Source: Acidobacteriota bacterium
GTDB taxonomy: Bacteria > Acidobacteriota > Vicinamibacteria > Vicinamibacterales > Vicinamibacteraceae
Length of the DNA: 30,710 bases
Direction: 5' to 3'
Assembly (NCBI GenBank): GCA_023429845.1
Contig: JAEZCY010000290.1
Span: forward strand, 1-30,710
The translations under genes were made by a program, and so were the position numbers. The notes under the pieces were generated by a model. That model searched no databases. It saw nothing but the letters and a program-made list of their open reading frames with translations, and was not told where the DNA came from. Below are positions 13,841-22,227 of this stretch, one piece after another; position 1 is the stretch's first letter, and the number at the start of each line of letters is the position of its first letter.

Positions 13841-16092
13841 TCGACTCGAGTCTCATCCGTAACGCCCGCGGCCGCACGTCGGTGATCCGCGCCTACGTCG
13901 CCATTGCGCGACCGGACCACTGGTTCAAGAACGGCTTCATGCTGCTGGGTGTGCTCCTGGCCGTGTCCTACCGGCCGGAAGTGCTCGGCGGCCCGGGCTG
14001 GTCGAGGCTGCTGGTGGCCGTGGTCGCGACGTGCCTCATCGCCTCGAGCAACTACGTCCTCAACGAGATCCTCGACGCCCCGCACGACCGGCACCATCCG
14101 CTCAAGCGGTCGCGACCAATCCCGTCCGGCCTGGTCTCCATCCCCCTGGCGTACGTCGAGTGGATCCTGCTGGCGGTCGCCGGCGGCGCACTGGCCTGGG
14201 CGGTCAACTGGCCGTTCTTTCTCTCGGCCGTCTGGCTGTGGGTCATGGGCGTGCTCTACAACGTGCCGCCCGTCCGCACGAAGGACTGGCCGTATCTCGA
14301 CGTGCTGAGCGAGTCGGTGAACAACCCGATCCGCCTGTTCCTCGGCTGGTTCGCGCTCGTGGACACGCTCATCCCGCCCGTGTCGCTGGCGGTCGCATAC
14401 TGGATGGCCGGGGCGTTCCTGATGGCCGTGAAGCGCTACGCCGAGTTCCGACACATCGGCAACCCCGCCGTCGCCGCGGCTTACCGGCGTTCGTTCAAGC
14501 ACTACACGGAAGAGCGCCTCCTGGTTTCGACGATGTTCTATGCGGTCGTCGGCGCAGTGTTCGGCGGCATCTTTCTCGTGCGCTACCACGTGGAGCTCGT
14601 GTTCTGTGCGCCGCTCGTCGCCGGGTTGTTTGCGTACTACCTGAAGCTGGGCATGCTGGTTGACAGCCCGGCGCAGCGCCCCGAGCGGCTGTACCGCCAT
14701 CGCCGCTTCATGGCGTACCTCGTCATCTGCTTCGCGGCATTCACGGCGCTGCTCTTCACCCGCATTCCCCGGATCTACGGGCTCTTCGACGTGGAGCCCT
14801 CGGCGATGCGGACGTTGTGGCAGGTCGGCGACGAACCTGCGGCCGGTGTGAACGAGATGATGACGATGAACGAACTGGCGCGCGAGTACGTGCGAGTGGT
14901 GCTCGCGCTCGGTGTGCACGATCCGGATGCGGTGGACGCCTACTACGGCCCGGCCGACCTGCAGGCGGACGTGAAGGCACGGGCGGCGCCCATCGAGGAT
15001 GTGCGGCGTGACGCGTCGCACCTGAGCGCACGGCTGGACACGATGCCCGCGCCCGCGTCGGCCGACGGGGCCTGGCGCCTCGGCGTGCTGCGGGCGCAGG
15101 CTCGCGCGCTCGCCATGCGCGCGACGATGCAGTCAGGAGCGCGTGTGCAGTTCGACGACGAGTCGGCCGCGCTGTATGACGCCGTGGCGCCGACCCACGA
15201 GGCTGCGCACTTCGACGGCCTGCTCCGGGATCTGGAACACGTGCTCCCCGGCGACGGGCCGCTCACGGAGCGTTACGAGCGCTTTCGCGCGGCGTTCGTG
15301 ATCCCTCCGGAGAAGCTCGACGCCGTGTTCCGCGCCGCGGTTCACGAGTGCCGCGCCCGCACGGTGGCCCACGTGCCCCTGCCGCAGGAGGAGCAGTTCA
15401 CGCTCGAGTACGTCACCGACAAGCCGTGGAGCGGGTACAACTGGTACCAGGGCAACTACCGCAGCGTGATCCAGGTGAACACGGACCTGCCGATCTACAT
15501 CGACCGGGCCCTCGATCTCGCGTGCCACGAAGGGTATCCGGGACATCACGTCTACAACGTGCTGCTCGAGCAGGAGCTGGTGCGCCGCCGCGGCTGGATC
15601 GAGTGGGCCGTGTATCCACTCTTCTCGCCCCAGAGCCTCATCGCCGAGGGAACCGCCAACTTCGGCATCGCCGTGGCGTTCCCGGGCGCCGAGCGACTCG
15701 CGTTCGAGCGCGACGTGCTGTTCCCGCTGGCCGGGCTCGACGCCGCGCAGGCCGCACGGTACCGGCAAGTGCAGGACGTCGCGGCGCGGCTCTCGTACGC
15801 CGGCAACGAAGCCGCACGCGGTTACGTGGATGGCCGGTTGAGCCCGGCTGAGGCGGTGGCATGGCTGGAACGGTATGCCCTCATGGGCAGGGACCGCGCC
15901 GAGCAGCGCGTGCGCTTCTTCGACCGGTATCGCAGTTACGTGATCAACTACAACCTCGGGGAGGACCTGGTGCACTCATACGTCGAACGGGAGGGCGGCA
16001 CCGCGGCGGATCCCGCGCGGCGGTGGGCGGTGTTCACCGAACTGCTGCGCCAGCCGCGCCTGCCGAGCCAGCTCGCGAGGCAGACGCGATGA
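13837..16092 (+). CDS. UbiA prenyltransferase fused to DUF885-like metallopeptidase
   Basis: One frame of 751 residues with no stop. Residues 1-330 are a UbiA-type polytopic prenyltransferase. The first Asp motif is N76-EIL-D80-APH-D84, followed by HPLKRSRPIPSG; the second is D155-VLSESVNNPI-R166. This pattern is close to decaprenyl-phosphate phosphoribosyltransferases, which attach phosphoribose to a polyprenyl phosphate. From about Met341 a soluble domain of about 410 residues follows, with HEGYPGHH (564-571) and, 39 residues after Glu565, Glu604 in LIAEGTANFG. This matches the HExxPGHH ... EG arrangement of DUF885-like zinc peptidases. The GTG start at 13837 overlaps the upstream stop. The domain border (14849-14869) is packed with TGA triplets in frame 2, as expected where two genes once overlapped. 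A real fusion and a one-base indel in the assembly both remain possible. Confidence 0.8.
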   Translation: MIDSSLIRNARGRTSVIRAYVAIARPDHWFKNGFMLLGVLLAVSYRPEVLGGPGWSRLLVAVVATCLIASSNYVLNEILDAPHDRHHPLKRSRPIPSGLVSIPLAYVEWILLAVAGGALAWAVNWPFFLSAVWLWVMGVLYNVPPVRTKDWPYLDVLSESVNNPIRLFLGWFALVDTLIPPVSLAVAYWMAGAFLMAVKRYAEFRHIGNPAVAAAYRRSFKHYTEERLLVSTMFYAVVGAVFGGIFLVRYHVELVFCAPLVAGLFAYYLKLGMLVDSPAQRPERLYRHRRFMAYLVICFAAFTALLFTRIPRIYGLFDVEPSAMRTLWQVGDEPAAGVNEMMTMNELAREYVRVVLALGVHDPDAVDAYYGPADLQADVKARAAPIEDVRRDASHLSARLDTMPAPASADGAWRLGVLRAQARALAMRATMQSGARVQFDDESAALYDAVAPTHEAAHFDGLLRDLEHVLPGDGPLTERYERFRAAFVIPPEKLDAVFRAAVHECRARTVAHVPLPQEEQFTLEYVTDKPWSGYNWYQGNYRSVIQVNTDLPIYIDRALDLACHEGYPGHHVYNVLLEQELVRRRGWIEWAVYPLFSPQSLIAEGTANFGIAVAFPGAERLAFERDVLFPLAGLDAAQAARYRQVQDVAARLSYAGNEAARGYVDGRLSPAEAVAWLERYALMGRDRAEQRVRFFDRYRSYVINYNLGEDLVHSYVEREGGTAADPARRWAVFTELLRQPRLPSQLARQTR

Positions 16093-16553
16093 CGTATGTC
16101 CATCGCTGCTTGATGGGCGTCGCCATCGCCGTGGGGCTCGCCGGGTGCGGCGGCGGATCGCGACACGCCTACACCGAGGAACAGGCGACGCGGTCGCGGA
16201 CCGACATCGAGACCGTGCAGATGCGTGATGTGCGCGGCGGCTCGGGCGAGCCGGCCGAGAACGGCCGGCGCGTCGTCGTGCACTACTCGGGATGGCTCTA
16301 CGACAGCGCCGCCGCCGACCGGCGCGGCGTGCCATTCGATTCGTCGCGGACGAGCGGGCGGCCGTTCGACTTCGTGCTCGGAGCCGGACAGGTGATTCCC
16401 GGGTGGGAACGCGGCGTGGCGGGCATGAAGGAAGGCGGGGTGCGCGAACTGGTGATTCCCGCGCGCCTCGCCTACGGCGCCCAGGGTTCGCCCCCCGTCA
16501 TCCCGCCCGAGGCGACACTCGTGTTCGAGATCGAGCTGGTGGACGTGAGATAG
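16089..16553 (+). CDS. FKBP-type peptidyl-prolyl isomerase lipoprotein
   Basis: A 154-residue protein that catalyses cis-trans isomerisation of prolyl bonds in exported proteins. Residues 1-20 are a lipoprotein signal with lipobox L-A-G-Cys20, so it is anchored to the envelope. The FKBP domain (about 48-154) shows VVVHYSGWLYD, PFDSS, GAGQVIPGWERGVAGMKEGG, RLAYG and PPEATLVFEIELVDV. The Tyr, Phe-Asp, Val-Ile and Trp positions of the binding pocket are all kept. ATG 16089 overlaps the TGA of the UbiA-peptidase gene (ATGA), making it the last gene of the operon. The link with an envelope peptidase and glycosyltransferase suggests it helps fold envelope proteins, but coupling alone does not show this. 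Confidence 0.92.
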   Translation: MTYVHRCLMGVAIAVGLAGCGGGSRHAYTEEQATRSRTDIETVQMRDVRGGSGEPAENGRRVVVHYSGWLYDSAAADRRGVPFDSSRTSGRPFDFVLGAGQVIPGWERGVAGMKEGGVRELVIPARLAYGAQGSPPVIPPEATLVFEIELVDVR

Positions 16554-16590
16554 GTCTTGTCTCGCGGCGGGTTCCGCGCGGGCGCCTCGT

Positions 16591-17517
16591 TCAGGCGAGA
16601 CGCCGCGGGAAGAGCCGATCGAAGTTGCCGGCGCAAATCGCCTGCTGATCCACGTGCGGCACCCCCAGTTCGTCGAGGACGGCAACCTGCGTGTCGCGTA
16701 TCGCGCCATGCCATCCACGCGGGAACCAGGAGGAATCGGTGCCGAAGAGCAGCCGCTCGGCGCCGAGCACCGCGAGTGCCTGGGCGAACACGTGGCGGAG
16801 CGTGAGCCCCGGGTTGTACTTCATCCACGCGTTGCTGGACGACGTGTCCACGTACACGTTGGGGCAGGTGTCGGCGATCATCAGCAGCTCGCGGAAGAAC
16901 CCGGCCCCGAAGTGCGGCACGATCACCGGCAGCGACGGGTGACGCAGCGCGAGTCCCTGCAGTTCGAGCGGGTTGCCGAACCGTGCCTCGAACGCGCTCG
17001 ACAGGCCGAGCTTCTTGCGGATACCCACCGACAACACGCCGCAGTGCACGAAGAGCGCGGTGCCACTCGTCCGCGCGACCTGCTCGGCGAGCCCGAGCAC
17101 GCGCGCGTCGGTCGGTGAATATCCGTGCATGGCCGGGAAGAGGCACACCACGCGCATCCCGGGCTGGGCGAGCGCCCAGGCCACGCGGGTCAGCGCACCT
17201 TCCTGCGTCGGGTCGAGCATGAAGGCACCGACGAAGCGGTCGGCATGACGCCCGACGGCCCGCGCGATCTGTTCCTCCTCGCCGGGGACGCTGCCGATCA
17301 GCATGGCGCGCGACACCCCAGCCTCGGTGAGCGTGTCGGCCCAGCGGTCGGCGAGCGCGTCCGTGCTCGGCGGATGCTCCCAGCCCACCAGGCGTGTCAC
17401 CTCGGCGCCCGGCGCGTCGCCGGGCAATCCTTTCTGACGCCCGAGCACGTCGAAGAACCGCGGCGAGAAGAAGTGGCAGTGCGCGTCGTTCACGCGGAGC
17501 GGCAGCGTCGTGGTCAT
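16591..17517 (-). CDS. Amidohydrolase_2 family TIM-barrel hydrolase
   Basis: A 308-residue cytoplasmic protein of the amidohydrolase-2 group (PF04909), which includes decarboxylases such as ACMSD and some lactonases. His13 and His15 in NDAHCHFF give the first metal motif. LFVHCGV, IVPHFGAGFF and LLFGTDSSWFPRGW supply the other expected His and the catalytic Asp. It ends with DQQAICAGNFDRLFP, the usual helix of this family. ATG 17517 is 13 bases after the stop of the PLP enzyme and the gene is the last of a three-gene operon. It is convergent with the FKBP gene, with 37 bases between. The substrate is unknown; hydrolysis or decarboxylation of a small carboxylate is most likely. Confidence 0.88.
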   Translation of the reverse strand: MTTTLPLRVNDAHCHFFSPRFFDVLGRQKGLPGDAPGAEVTRLVGWEHPPSTDALADRWADTLTEAGVSRAMLIGSVPGEEEQIARAVGRHADRFVGAFMLDPTQEGALTRVAWALAQPGMRVVCLFPAMHGYSPTDARVLGLAEQVARTSGTALFVHCGVLSVGIRKKLGLSSAFEARFGNPLELQGLALRHPSLPVIVPHFGAGFFRELLMIADTCPNVYVDTSSSNAWMKYNPGLTLRHVFAQALAVLGAERLLFGTDSSWFPRGWHGAIRDTQVAVLDELGVPHVDQQAICAGNFDRLFPRRLA

Positions 17518-17530
17518 GGCGTGTACGGTG

Positions 17531-18547
17531 TCAGTGGCTGGCGGCGGTCGTCGACAGACCACCGGTGTGGATGAAGAGCACGCGGGTGCCGGGTGCGATG
17601 CGGCCGTCGGCGCACATCGCCATCAGCGCGGCTGCCGCCTTGGCGGTGTACGTCGGGTCGAGCAGATGCCCTTCGAGCCGGGCGATGCGACGCAGCGCCT
17701 CGGCGCTGGCTGCCGTGGCGCGGCCGTAACCCGGTTCGTCGGGCGGCGTGATCCACGCGCACCGGGCTGGCGCGGCGGCCAGCGAGACGGGCCACGCATA
17801 CGTGTCGATCGCCGCCTGCGCCAGGGTGTCGGGCGACGGCGCCTCGAAGCGCCGCATCGCCGCCAGCGCCGACACCGACACCGCGTAGACGGTGGCCGCT
17901 GCTTCGGCAAGGGCAAGACCCGCGAGGAGCCCGGCCGACGTCGAGCCGGTTCCGTACGCAACGACGACCGCCGCGAATGGCCAGCTGTCGCCGCACTGTC
18001 CGATGACCTCGCGTACGCACGACGCGTAGCCGGGTACGGACGAGGGCATGGTGGCGCCAGGTGGAATCCACGCCCCGCCAGTCTCCCGGCACAGGCGCTC
18101 GCACAGCGCCCGCGAGCGCTCCAGGTCGGCTGCCGACGGGTCGGCCGGGTCCATCGGGGTCCAGTGGACGTGGGCGCCGAACAACTCGGTGAGCGCGACG
18201 TTTGCCGAGGCGACCGCCGATGTGCTCCCACCGAGCACGACGTGGGCCTCGAGGCCGAGACGTCGCGCCGCGGCTGCCGTCATCATCGTGTGGTTGGACG
18301 ACACCGGTCCTGCCGTCACGACCGCGCGCGCCCCCTTCGCCATGAGCTCGCCGAGCACGAACTCGAGCTTTCGGGCCTTGTTGCCGCCCATCGCCAGGCC
18401 ACTGCACTCGTCGCGCTTCATCCACAGGTCGATGCCGAGCGCCTCGCCCAGCCGCGGCAACCGCACGAGCGGCGTCGGCCATACGCCGAGCGCCACGCGC
18501 GGCAGCGACGCGAGCGCAGTGTCGAGGCGGTGGAGGGTCAGACTCAT
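17531..18547 (-). CDS. PLP enzyme of D-cysteine desulfhydrase / ACC deaminase family
   Basis: A 338-residue fold-type II PLP enzyme. Members deaminate D-cysteine or 1-aminocyclopropane-1-carboxylate, giving ammonia and an oxo acid. The PLP lysine is Lys57 in GGNKARKLEF, and the phosphate-binding loop is seen as YGTGSTSAGLLAGL. The substrate loop normally reads QSNH; here it is SSNH (Ser83-His86), so the Ser nucleophile is kept but the Gln before it is changed. Specificity is therefore not assigned. The ATG at 18547 overlaps the TGA of the MATE gene (ATGA). The in-frame open stretch further upstream is Arg-rich antisense-like sequence within the MATE gene and is not part of the protein. The exporter and hydrolase on either side suggest a small amino-acid salvage or detoxification unit. 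Confidence 0.87.
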   Translation of the reverse strand: MSLTLHRLDTALASLPRVALGVWPTPLVRLPRLGEALGIDLWMKRDECSGLAMGGNKARKLEFVLGELMAKGARAVVTAGPVSSNHTMMTAAAARRLGLEAHVVLGGSTSAVASANVALTELFGAHVHWTPMDPADPSAADLERSRALCERLCRETGGAWIPPGATMPSSVPGYASCVREVIGQCGDSWPFAAVVVAYGTGSTSAGLLAGLALAEAAATVYAVSVSALAAMRRFEAPSPDTLAQAAIDTYAWPVSLAAAPARCAWITPPDEPGYGRATAASAEALRRIARLEGHLLDPTYTAKAAAALMAMCADGRIAPGTRVLFIHTGGLSTTAASH

Positions 18548-19911
18548 GCCGACGTCACCGCGACGACGGCGACGTGCCGGCCGGCCTGGCCGATGCGCAC
18601 CCGCCAGAGCAGCACCAGCGCGCTGCCGACCACGAACAAGCTCGCCGCGAGCCCCATCCACAGCCCGCTCACGCCATAACCGGCGTGGAAGCAGAGCCAC
18701 CAGCCGAGCGGAAGCCCGGTGATCCAGTAACCCACCAGGCTGATCAGCATCGGCACGCGTGTCTCGCCGAGGCCGCGCAGCGCCCCGGTCGTCGTCACCT
18801 GCAGGCCGTCGAACAGCTGAAACGCGGCGGCGACACCCAGCAGCTTGGCGCCGATGGCGATCACCGCGACGTCGGTCGTGAACAGCCGGATGAAGGCGGT
18901 GGGGGCGACGAGAAACGCCGTGGCCGAGGCGCTCATGACGACCAGCGCCATCACGATCGCCGCCCACCCCGAACGACGCGCGCCGCGTGTGTCGAGCGCG
19001 CCGACGTGCTGGCCGACGAGCACCGCCGCAGCCGCCGAAATGCCGAGCGGCACCATGAACACCACCGCGGCGATGTTGAGGGCGATGTGGTGCGCGGCCA
19101 GCGCATGGGGATCGAGCCTGCCGGCAATGGCGGTCACCGCACTGAAGACGCCGACTTCGAATGTCAGGTGTGCGGCGGCGGGCACGCCAAGCGCGACGAG
19201 GCGTCGCACGCGGGCCATGGGCAGGGCCACCGGAACGCGGAGCGGGGCGGCCCGGTGCAGGCGCCAGGCCGCCCAGGCGAGTACGGCCACCATGTACAGG
19301 CGCGAGAGCACCGTGGCCCATGCCGCGCCGACGACACCGAGGGCGGGAAACGGGCCGATGCCGTAGATCAGGACCCAGTTCACGAGCACGTTCACGAGGT
19401 TGGCCGACACCAGCGTGAACGCAATGATGCGCACGCGGGAGAGGGCCTGCAGGTAGCGGCGGAGCGCCGCGTAGAACAGCAGCGGCGGAAGGCTGAGGGC
19501 AACGGTGGGGAAGTAGGCCTGCACGTGCGGCAGGACGTCGGCATGGAAGCCGAACGCCGGCAGGGCTGCAAGCACGCCCCACAGCACGAGGGCAAGCGGG
19601 ATCACCGCGAGCAGCGCCAGCCACAGCCCGGCGACGAGCCACCCATCGCACTCGCCCCTGTCGCCGGCGCCGAACGCCTGCGACACGGTCGTATCGAGCC
19701 CGAGCAGCAGCCCCATGCCGAACACGCCAACGGCCACGAACAGCGTGCTGCCGATGCCGGTGCCGCCCAGCGCTGCCGGTCCCAGTGGCCCCACCATCAG
19801 GGTGTCCACCACGCCCATCGCCATCCAGCCGAGTTCCGCGGCGATCACCGGCAATGCGAGCCGGATCATCGGCAGGAGGGCCTCACGGACGAACGAGCCA
19901 CGCAGGGCCAT
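18544..19911 (-). CDS. MATE family multidrug/metabolite exporter
   Basis: A 455-residue inner-membrane protein with two six-helix MatE halves, the normal length for the family. The first half has PVIAAELGWMAMGVVDTLMVGPLGPAALGGTG and GLDTTVSQAFGAGD. The second has GVPAAAHLTFEVGVFSAVTAIAG, LAAHHIALNIAAVVFMVPLGISAAAAVLVGQHVGA and FDGLQVTTTGALRGLGETRVPM. Such proteins export cationic drugs or metabolites by Na+ or H+ antiport. ATG 19911 is chosen because the frame upstream (to 20040) is not family-like and TATGAT lies six bases before this ATG. It is the first gene of the MATE, PLP enzyme, amidohydrolase operon and is coupled to the next by ATGA. It is divergent from the quinone oxidoreductase gene. 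Confidence 0.94.
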   Translation of the reverse strand: MALRGSFVREALLPMIRLALPVIAAELGWMAMGVVDTLMVGPLGPAALGGTGIGSTLFVAVGVFGMGLLLGLDTTVSQAFGAGDRGECDGWLVAGLWLALLAVIPLALVLWGVLAALPAFGFHADVLPHVQAYFPTVALSLPPLLFYAALRRYLQALSRVRIIAFTLVSANLVNVLVNWVLIYGIGPFPALGVVGAAWATVLSRLYMVAVLAWAAWRLHRAAPLRVPVALPMARVRRLVALGVPAAAHLTFEVGVFSAVTAIAGRLDPHALAAHHIALNIAAVVFMVPLGISAAAAVLVGQHVGALDTRGARRSGWAAIVMALVVMSASATAFLVAPTAFIRLFTTDVAVIAIGAKLLGVAAAFQLFDGLQVTTTGALRGLGETRVPMLISLVGYWITGLPLGWWLCFHAGYGVSGLWMGLAASLFVVGSALVLLWRVRIGQAGRHVAVVAVTSA

Positions 19912-19923
19912 CCGCTCATCATA
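19912..19923 (-). promoter_or_regulatory. -10 box for a leaderless MATE mRNA
   Basis: The minus strand reads TATGAT (19923-19918), GAGCGG, then ATG 19911. The spacing puts +1 on the start codon. No good -35 is visible. GAGCGG touches the ATG and is too close to act as a normal ribosome site. Confidence 0.45.
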
Positions 19924-20026
19924 AGGTCGGGCGCATGCAGCGCCGCCGCCCCCGCACCGCCGCGCGCGCCCGTGTGCCCGTCCGCGAGGCGCCTGTTTGC
20001 CGCACACCGATGGCCCGACAGACGCG

Positions 20027-20038
20027 TATGCTCGCCGC
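20027..20038 (+). promoter_or_regulatory. -10 box for a leaderless quinone oxidoreductase mRNA
   Basis: TATGCT (20027-20032), then CGCCGC, then ATG 20039. This is the same 6-base spacing as before the MATE and speA genes. The -35 is poor. Confidence 0.4.
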
Positions 20039-21034
20039 ATGGCGCTGCCCCGGGAGATGACCGCTGTCGAGATTCGCGAGTTCGGTGGACCAGAGGTCCT
20101 CCACGTGACGCAACGCCCGGTGCCGCGGCCCGGGCCGGGCGAGGTGCTGATTCGCGTCGGCGCCGCCGGCGTGAACCGCCCCGACGTCTTTCAGCGCAAG
20201 GGCGGCTACGCGCCGCCACCCGGGGCCTCCGACCTTCCCGGTCTGGAGGTGGCGGGGACGGTCGTCGCGCTCGGCGAAGGGGTGCGCCGCTGGCGCGACG
20301 GCGACCAGGTGTGCGCGTTGCTGGCTGGTGGTGGCTACGCCGCCTTCGCGGCGGCGCCGGAAGGGCAGTGCCTGCCACGTCCGGCGTCGCTGTCGCTCGT
20401 CGAGGCCGCCGCGGTGCCCGAGACGTACTTCACCGTCTGGACGAACGTGTTCGAACGTGGACGGCTGCAGCCCGGTGAGACGGTCCTCGTGCACGGCGGC
20501 TCGAGCGGCATCGGCACCACCGCCATCCAGTTGGCGCGGCGCTTCGGCGCGACCGTGTACGCGACGGCCGGAACGCCGGAGAAGTGCGCCGCATGCGAGC
20601 GACTCGGGGCGGCTCGCGCCGTGAACTACAGGGCCGAGGACTTCGTGGCGGTGCTGCGGGCGGAGACCGGCGGACGCGGCGTGGACGTGGTCCTCGACAT
20701 GGTCGGCGGTGAGTACGTCGCCCGTAACCTCGCACTGCTCGCCGAGGACGGCCGGCTCGTGCAGATTGCCGTGCTGGAGGGCGCCCGGGCTACGGTGGAC
20801 GCCGCGCTGGTGATGCGCCGGCGGCTGACGTTCACCGGGTCCACGTTGCGCCCGAGACCCGTCGCCGAAAAGGCGCGCATCGCGGCGGCGCTCGAGGCCG
20901 AGGTCTGGCCGTGGCTCGAGCGGGGCGATGTGCGCCCGCAGATCTTCCGGACGCTGCCGCTCGCACAGGCGGCGGAGGCGCATGCGCTGATGGAATCGAG
21001 CACACACATCGGAAAGATCGTGCTTACGCTGTGA
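20039..21034 (+). CDS. NAD(P)H quinone oxidoreductase, PIG3 family
   Basis: A 331-residue zinc-free medium-chain dehydrogenase of the quinone oxidoreductase/TP53I3 (PIG3) type, which reduces quinones with NADPH. The catalytic N-terminal domain starts MALPREMTAVEIREFGGPEVL and has GEVLIRVGAAGVNRPDVFQRKGGY. The Rossmann domain has VHGGSSGIGTTAIQLA (from about Gly153) and ends HALMESSTHIGKIVLTL. The start at 20039 is preferred over Met at 20057 because family members carry the short LP-x-E-M leader and a -10 box sits six bases before it. It is monocistronic, divergent from the MATE gene and convergent with the DUF72 gene 28 bases away. Confidence 0.94.
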   Translation: MALPREMTAVEIREFGGPEVLHVTQRPVPRPGPGEVLIRVGAAGVNRPDVFQRKGGYAPPPGASDLPGLEVAGTVVALGEGVRRWRDGDQVCALLAGGGYAAFAAAPEGQCLPRPASLSLVEAAAVPETYFTVWTNVFERGRLQPGETVLVHGGSSGIGTTAIQLARRFGATVYATAGTPEKCAACERLGAARAVNYRAEDFVAVLRAETGGRGVDVVLDMVGGEYVARNLALLAEDGRLVQIAVLEGARATVDAALVMRRRLTFTGSTLRPRPVAEKARIAAALEAEVWPWLERGDVRPQIFRTLPLAQAAEAHALMESSTHIGKIVLTL

Positions 21035-21062
21035 AGACGACGGGGCCCGGCGGGGCGGCGCG

Positions 21063-22061
21063 TCACTGCGGCAGGTCGGCGACGAGTTGTTCGGCTATTG
21101 CCCGGATCGTCAGCGGCGCGGAGCCTTCCGCCTTGTTGTTCACGAGCACGTACACCGGCTGGGTGCGTCCGGCCGCGTCGCGTACGAGCCGTGTCACGTC
21201 ACGGCGGAGCGGTTCGTCCGGTTCGACGATGCGGTTGAAGGGACGGAACGCGTCGCGCCGCGCCTCGTAGCGCGTGCCCGGTCGCAGCAGCAGCCGGATC
21301 ACCGCGAACGGCGCCGCGGCGACATCCACCAGCGCGGCCTGATCAGCGGGGCGGGGCATCGCCGACCAGTAGTTCAGGACGTGCGCCGCTCCATACTGCT
21401 TCAGCACGGAGGCGTAGGCAGCTGTCAGCAGACGCTGATCCCGTAGCTCGACGGAGATCGGGCATGCCGGCGGCAACGCGTCCAGGAACCGGCCGAGGCG
21501 ATCGGCGAACGCTTCGGGATCGAGACGGGCCGACGGCGGCACTGGCGGAATCTCGAGCACGAAGGGGCCCGTGTGTTGCGCGAATCGTGTCGCGAACGGT
21601 GCGAGCACGTCGTCGATGAAGCCGGCCGGCGACAGGAAGTCGGGATTGGGCTGCGCGCCCGCCTCGTGCCCGCTTCCCGGCAGCACCGGTGAGGCATACA
21701 GCGCGGGCACCTTTGCACAGCAGGGGAAGCCAGGCGGGAGTTGCGCCGCGTACCGCTTCAGGTCCTCGTGCGTCAGCGGCGCGTAGTAGCTCCTGTCGAT
21801 GCCGACGGTGCCGAACAACGGATAGCGGGCGTACTCGCGCAGTCCCTCCCGGGCGAGTTCGGCCTGCGTTCGCGGCCGCCGGTAGACGAGCCCGGACCAC
21901 CCCGGGAAGCTCCAACTGCTCGTGCCGAAGTGCACACCCTGCGGAATGCGCTCGCCGAGCGCGCGCACGTCCGCGGGCCAGTCCGTCTCGCGGTCGCCCG
22001 TGCCATCCTGCGCGCCCGCCTGCGGCATCAGATCGAACAGGAAGAGCTGATCATCGTTCAC
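21063..22061 (-). CDS. DUF72 domain protein (YecE-like)
   Basis: A 332-residue TIM-barrel protein of the DUF72/YecE family, whose biochemical activity is not established. Typical stretches are VHFGTSSWSFPGWSGLVY near the N-terminus, FGTVGIDRSYYAPLTHEDLKRY, GPFVLEIPPVP, ISVELRDQRLL and a C-terminal TQPVYVLVNNKAEGSAPLT. The GTG at 22061 gives MNDDQLFLFD, which fits the short QLDLF-type start of relatives; an ATG at 22102 in the same frame is possible. No good ribosome site is seen for either. The 166 bases to the divergent alpha/beta hydrolase gene hold both promoters but no clear boxes. Confidence 0.88.
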   Translation of the reverse strand: MNDDQLFLFDLMPQAGAQDGTGDRETDWPADVRALGERIPQGVHFGTSSWSFPGWSGLVYRRPRTQAELAREGLREYARYPLFGTVGIDRSYYAPLTHEDLKRYAAQLPPGFPCCAKVPALYASPVLPGSGHEAGAQPNPDFLSPAGFIDDVLAPFATRFAQHTGPFVLEIPPVPPSARLDPEAFADRLGRFLDALPPACPISVELRDQRLLTAAYASVLKQYGAAHVLNYWSAMPRPADQAALVDVAAAPFAVIRLLLRPGTRYEARRDAFRPFNRIVEPDEPLRRDVTRLVRDAAGRTQPVYVLVNNKAEGSAPLTIRAIAEQLVADLPQ

Positions 22062-22227
22062 GTGCGTCGTGACTCGTCGTTGAGAGGGACCGGCGCGGAG
22101 CATGACGGCTCGCGGGCTATGTCGTCCGGGCACCCGGTCGACACAAGGCAGTCGAGTCTCGGTCGTTCGCCCATGGCGCCAAGGGCAGTCACAGGATACC
22201 GTGTCGGTCATGTCACAGGGGTCACCG

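Noticed and set aside
16563..16578. CGCGG/CCGCG hairpin between the FKBP and amidohydrolase stops
   Set aside because: A 5-bp stem without a T-tract is too weak to call a terminator in such GC-rich sequence.
18548..19651. Long N-terminal extension of the PLP enzyme frame
   Set aside because: It lies entirely inside the MATE gene and is Arg-rich; the ATGA overlap at 18544-18547 gives a clean start.
22123..22140. Small CCGG-type inverted repeat between DUF72 and the alpha/beta hydrolase gene
   Set aside because: The stem is 4-5 bases with almost no loop, expected by chance at this G+C.
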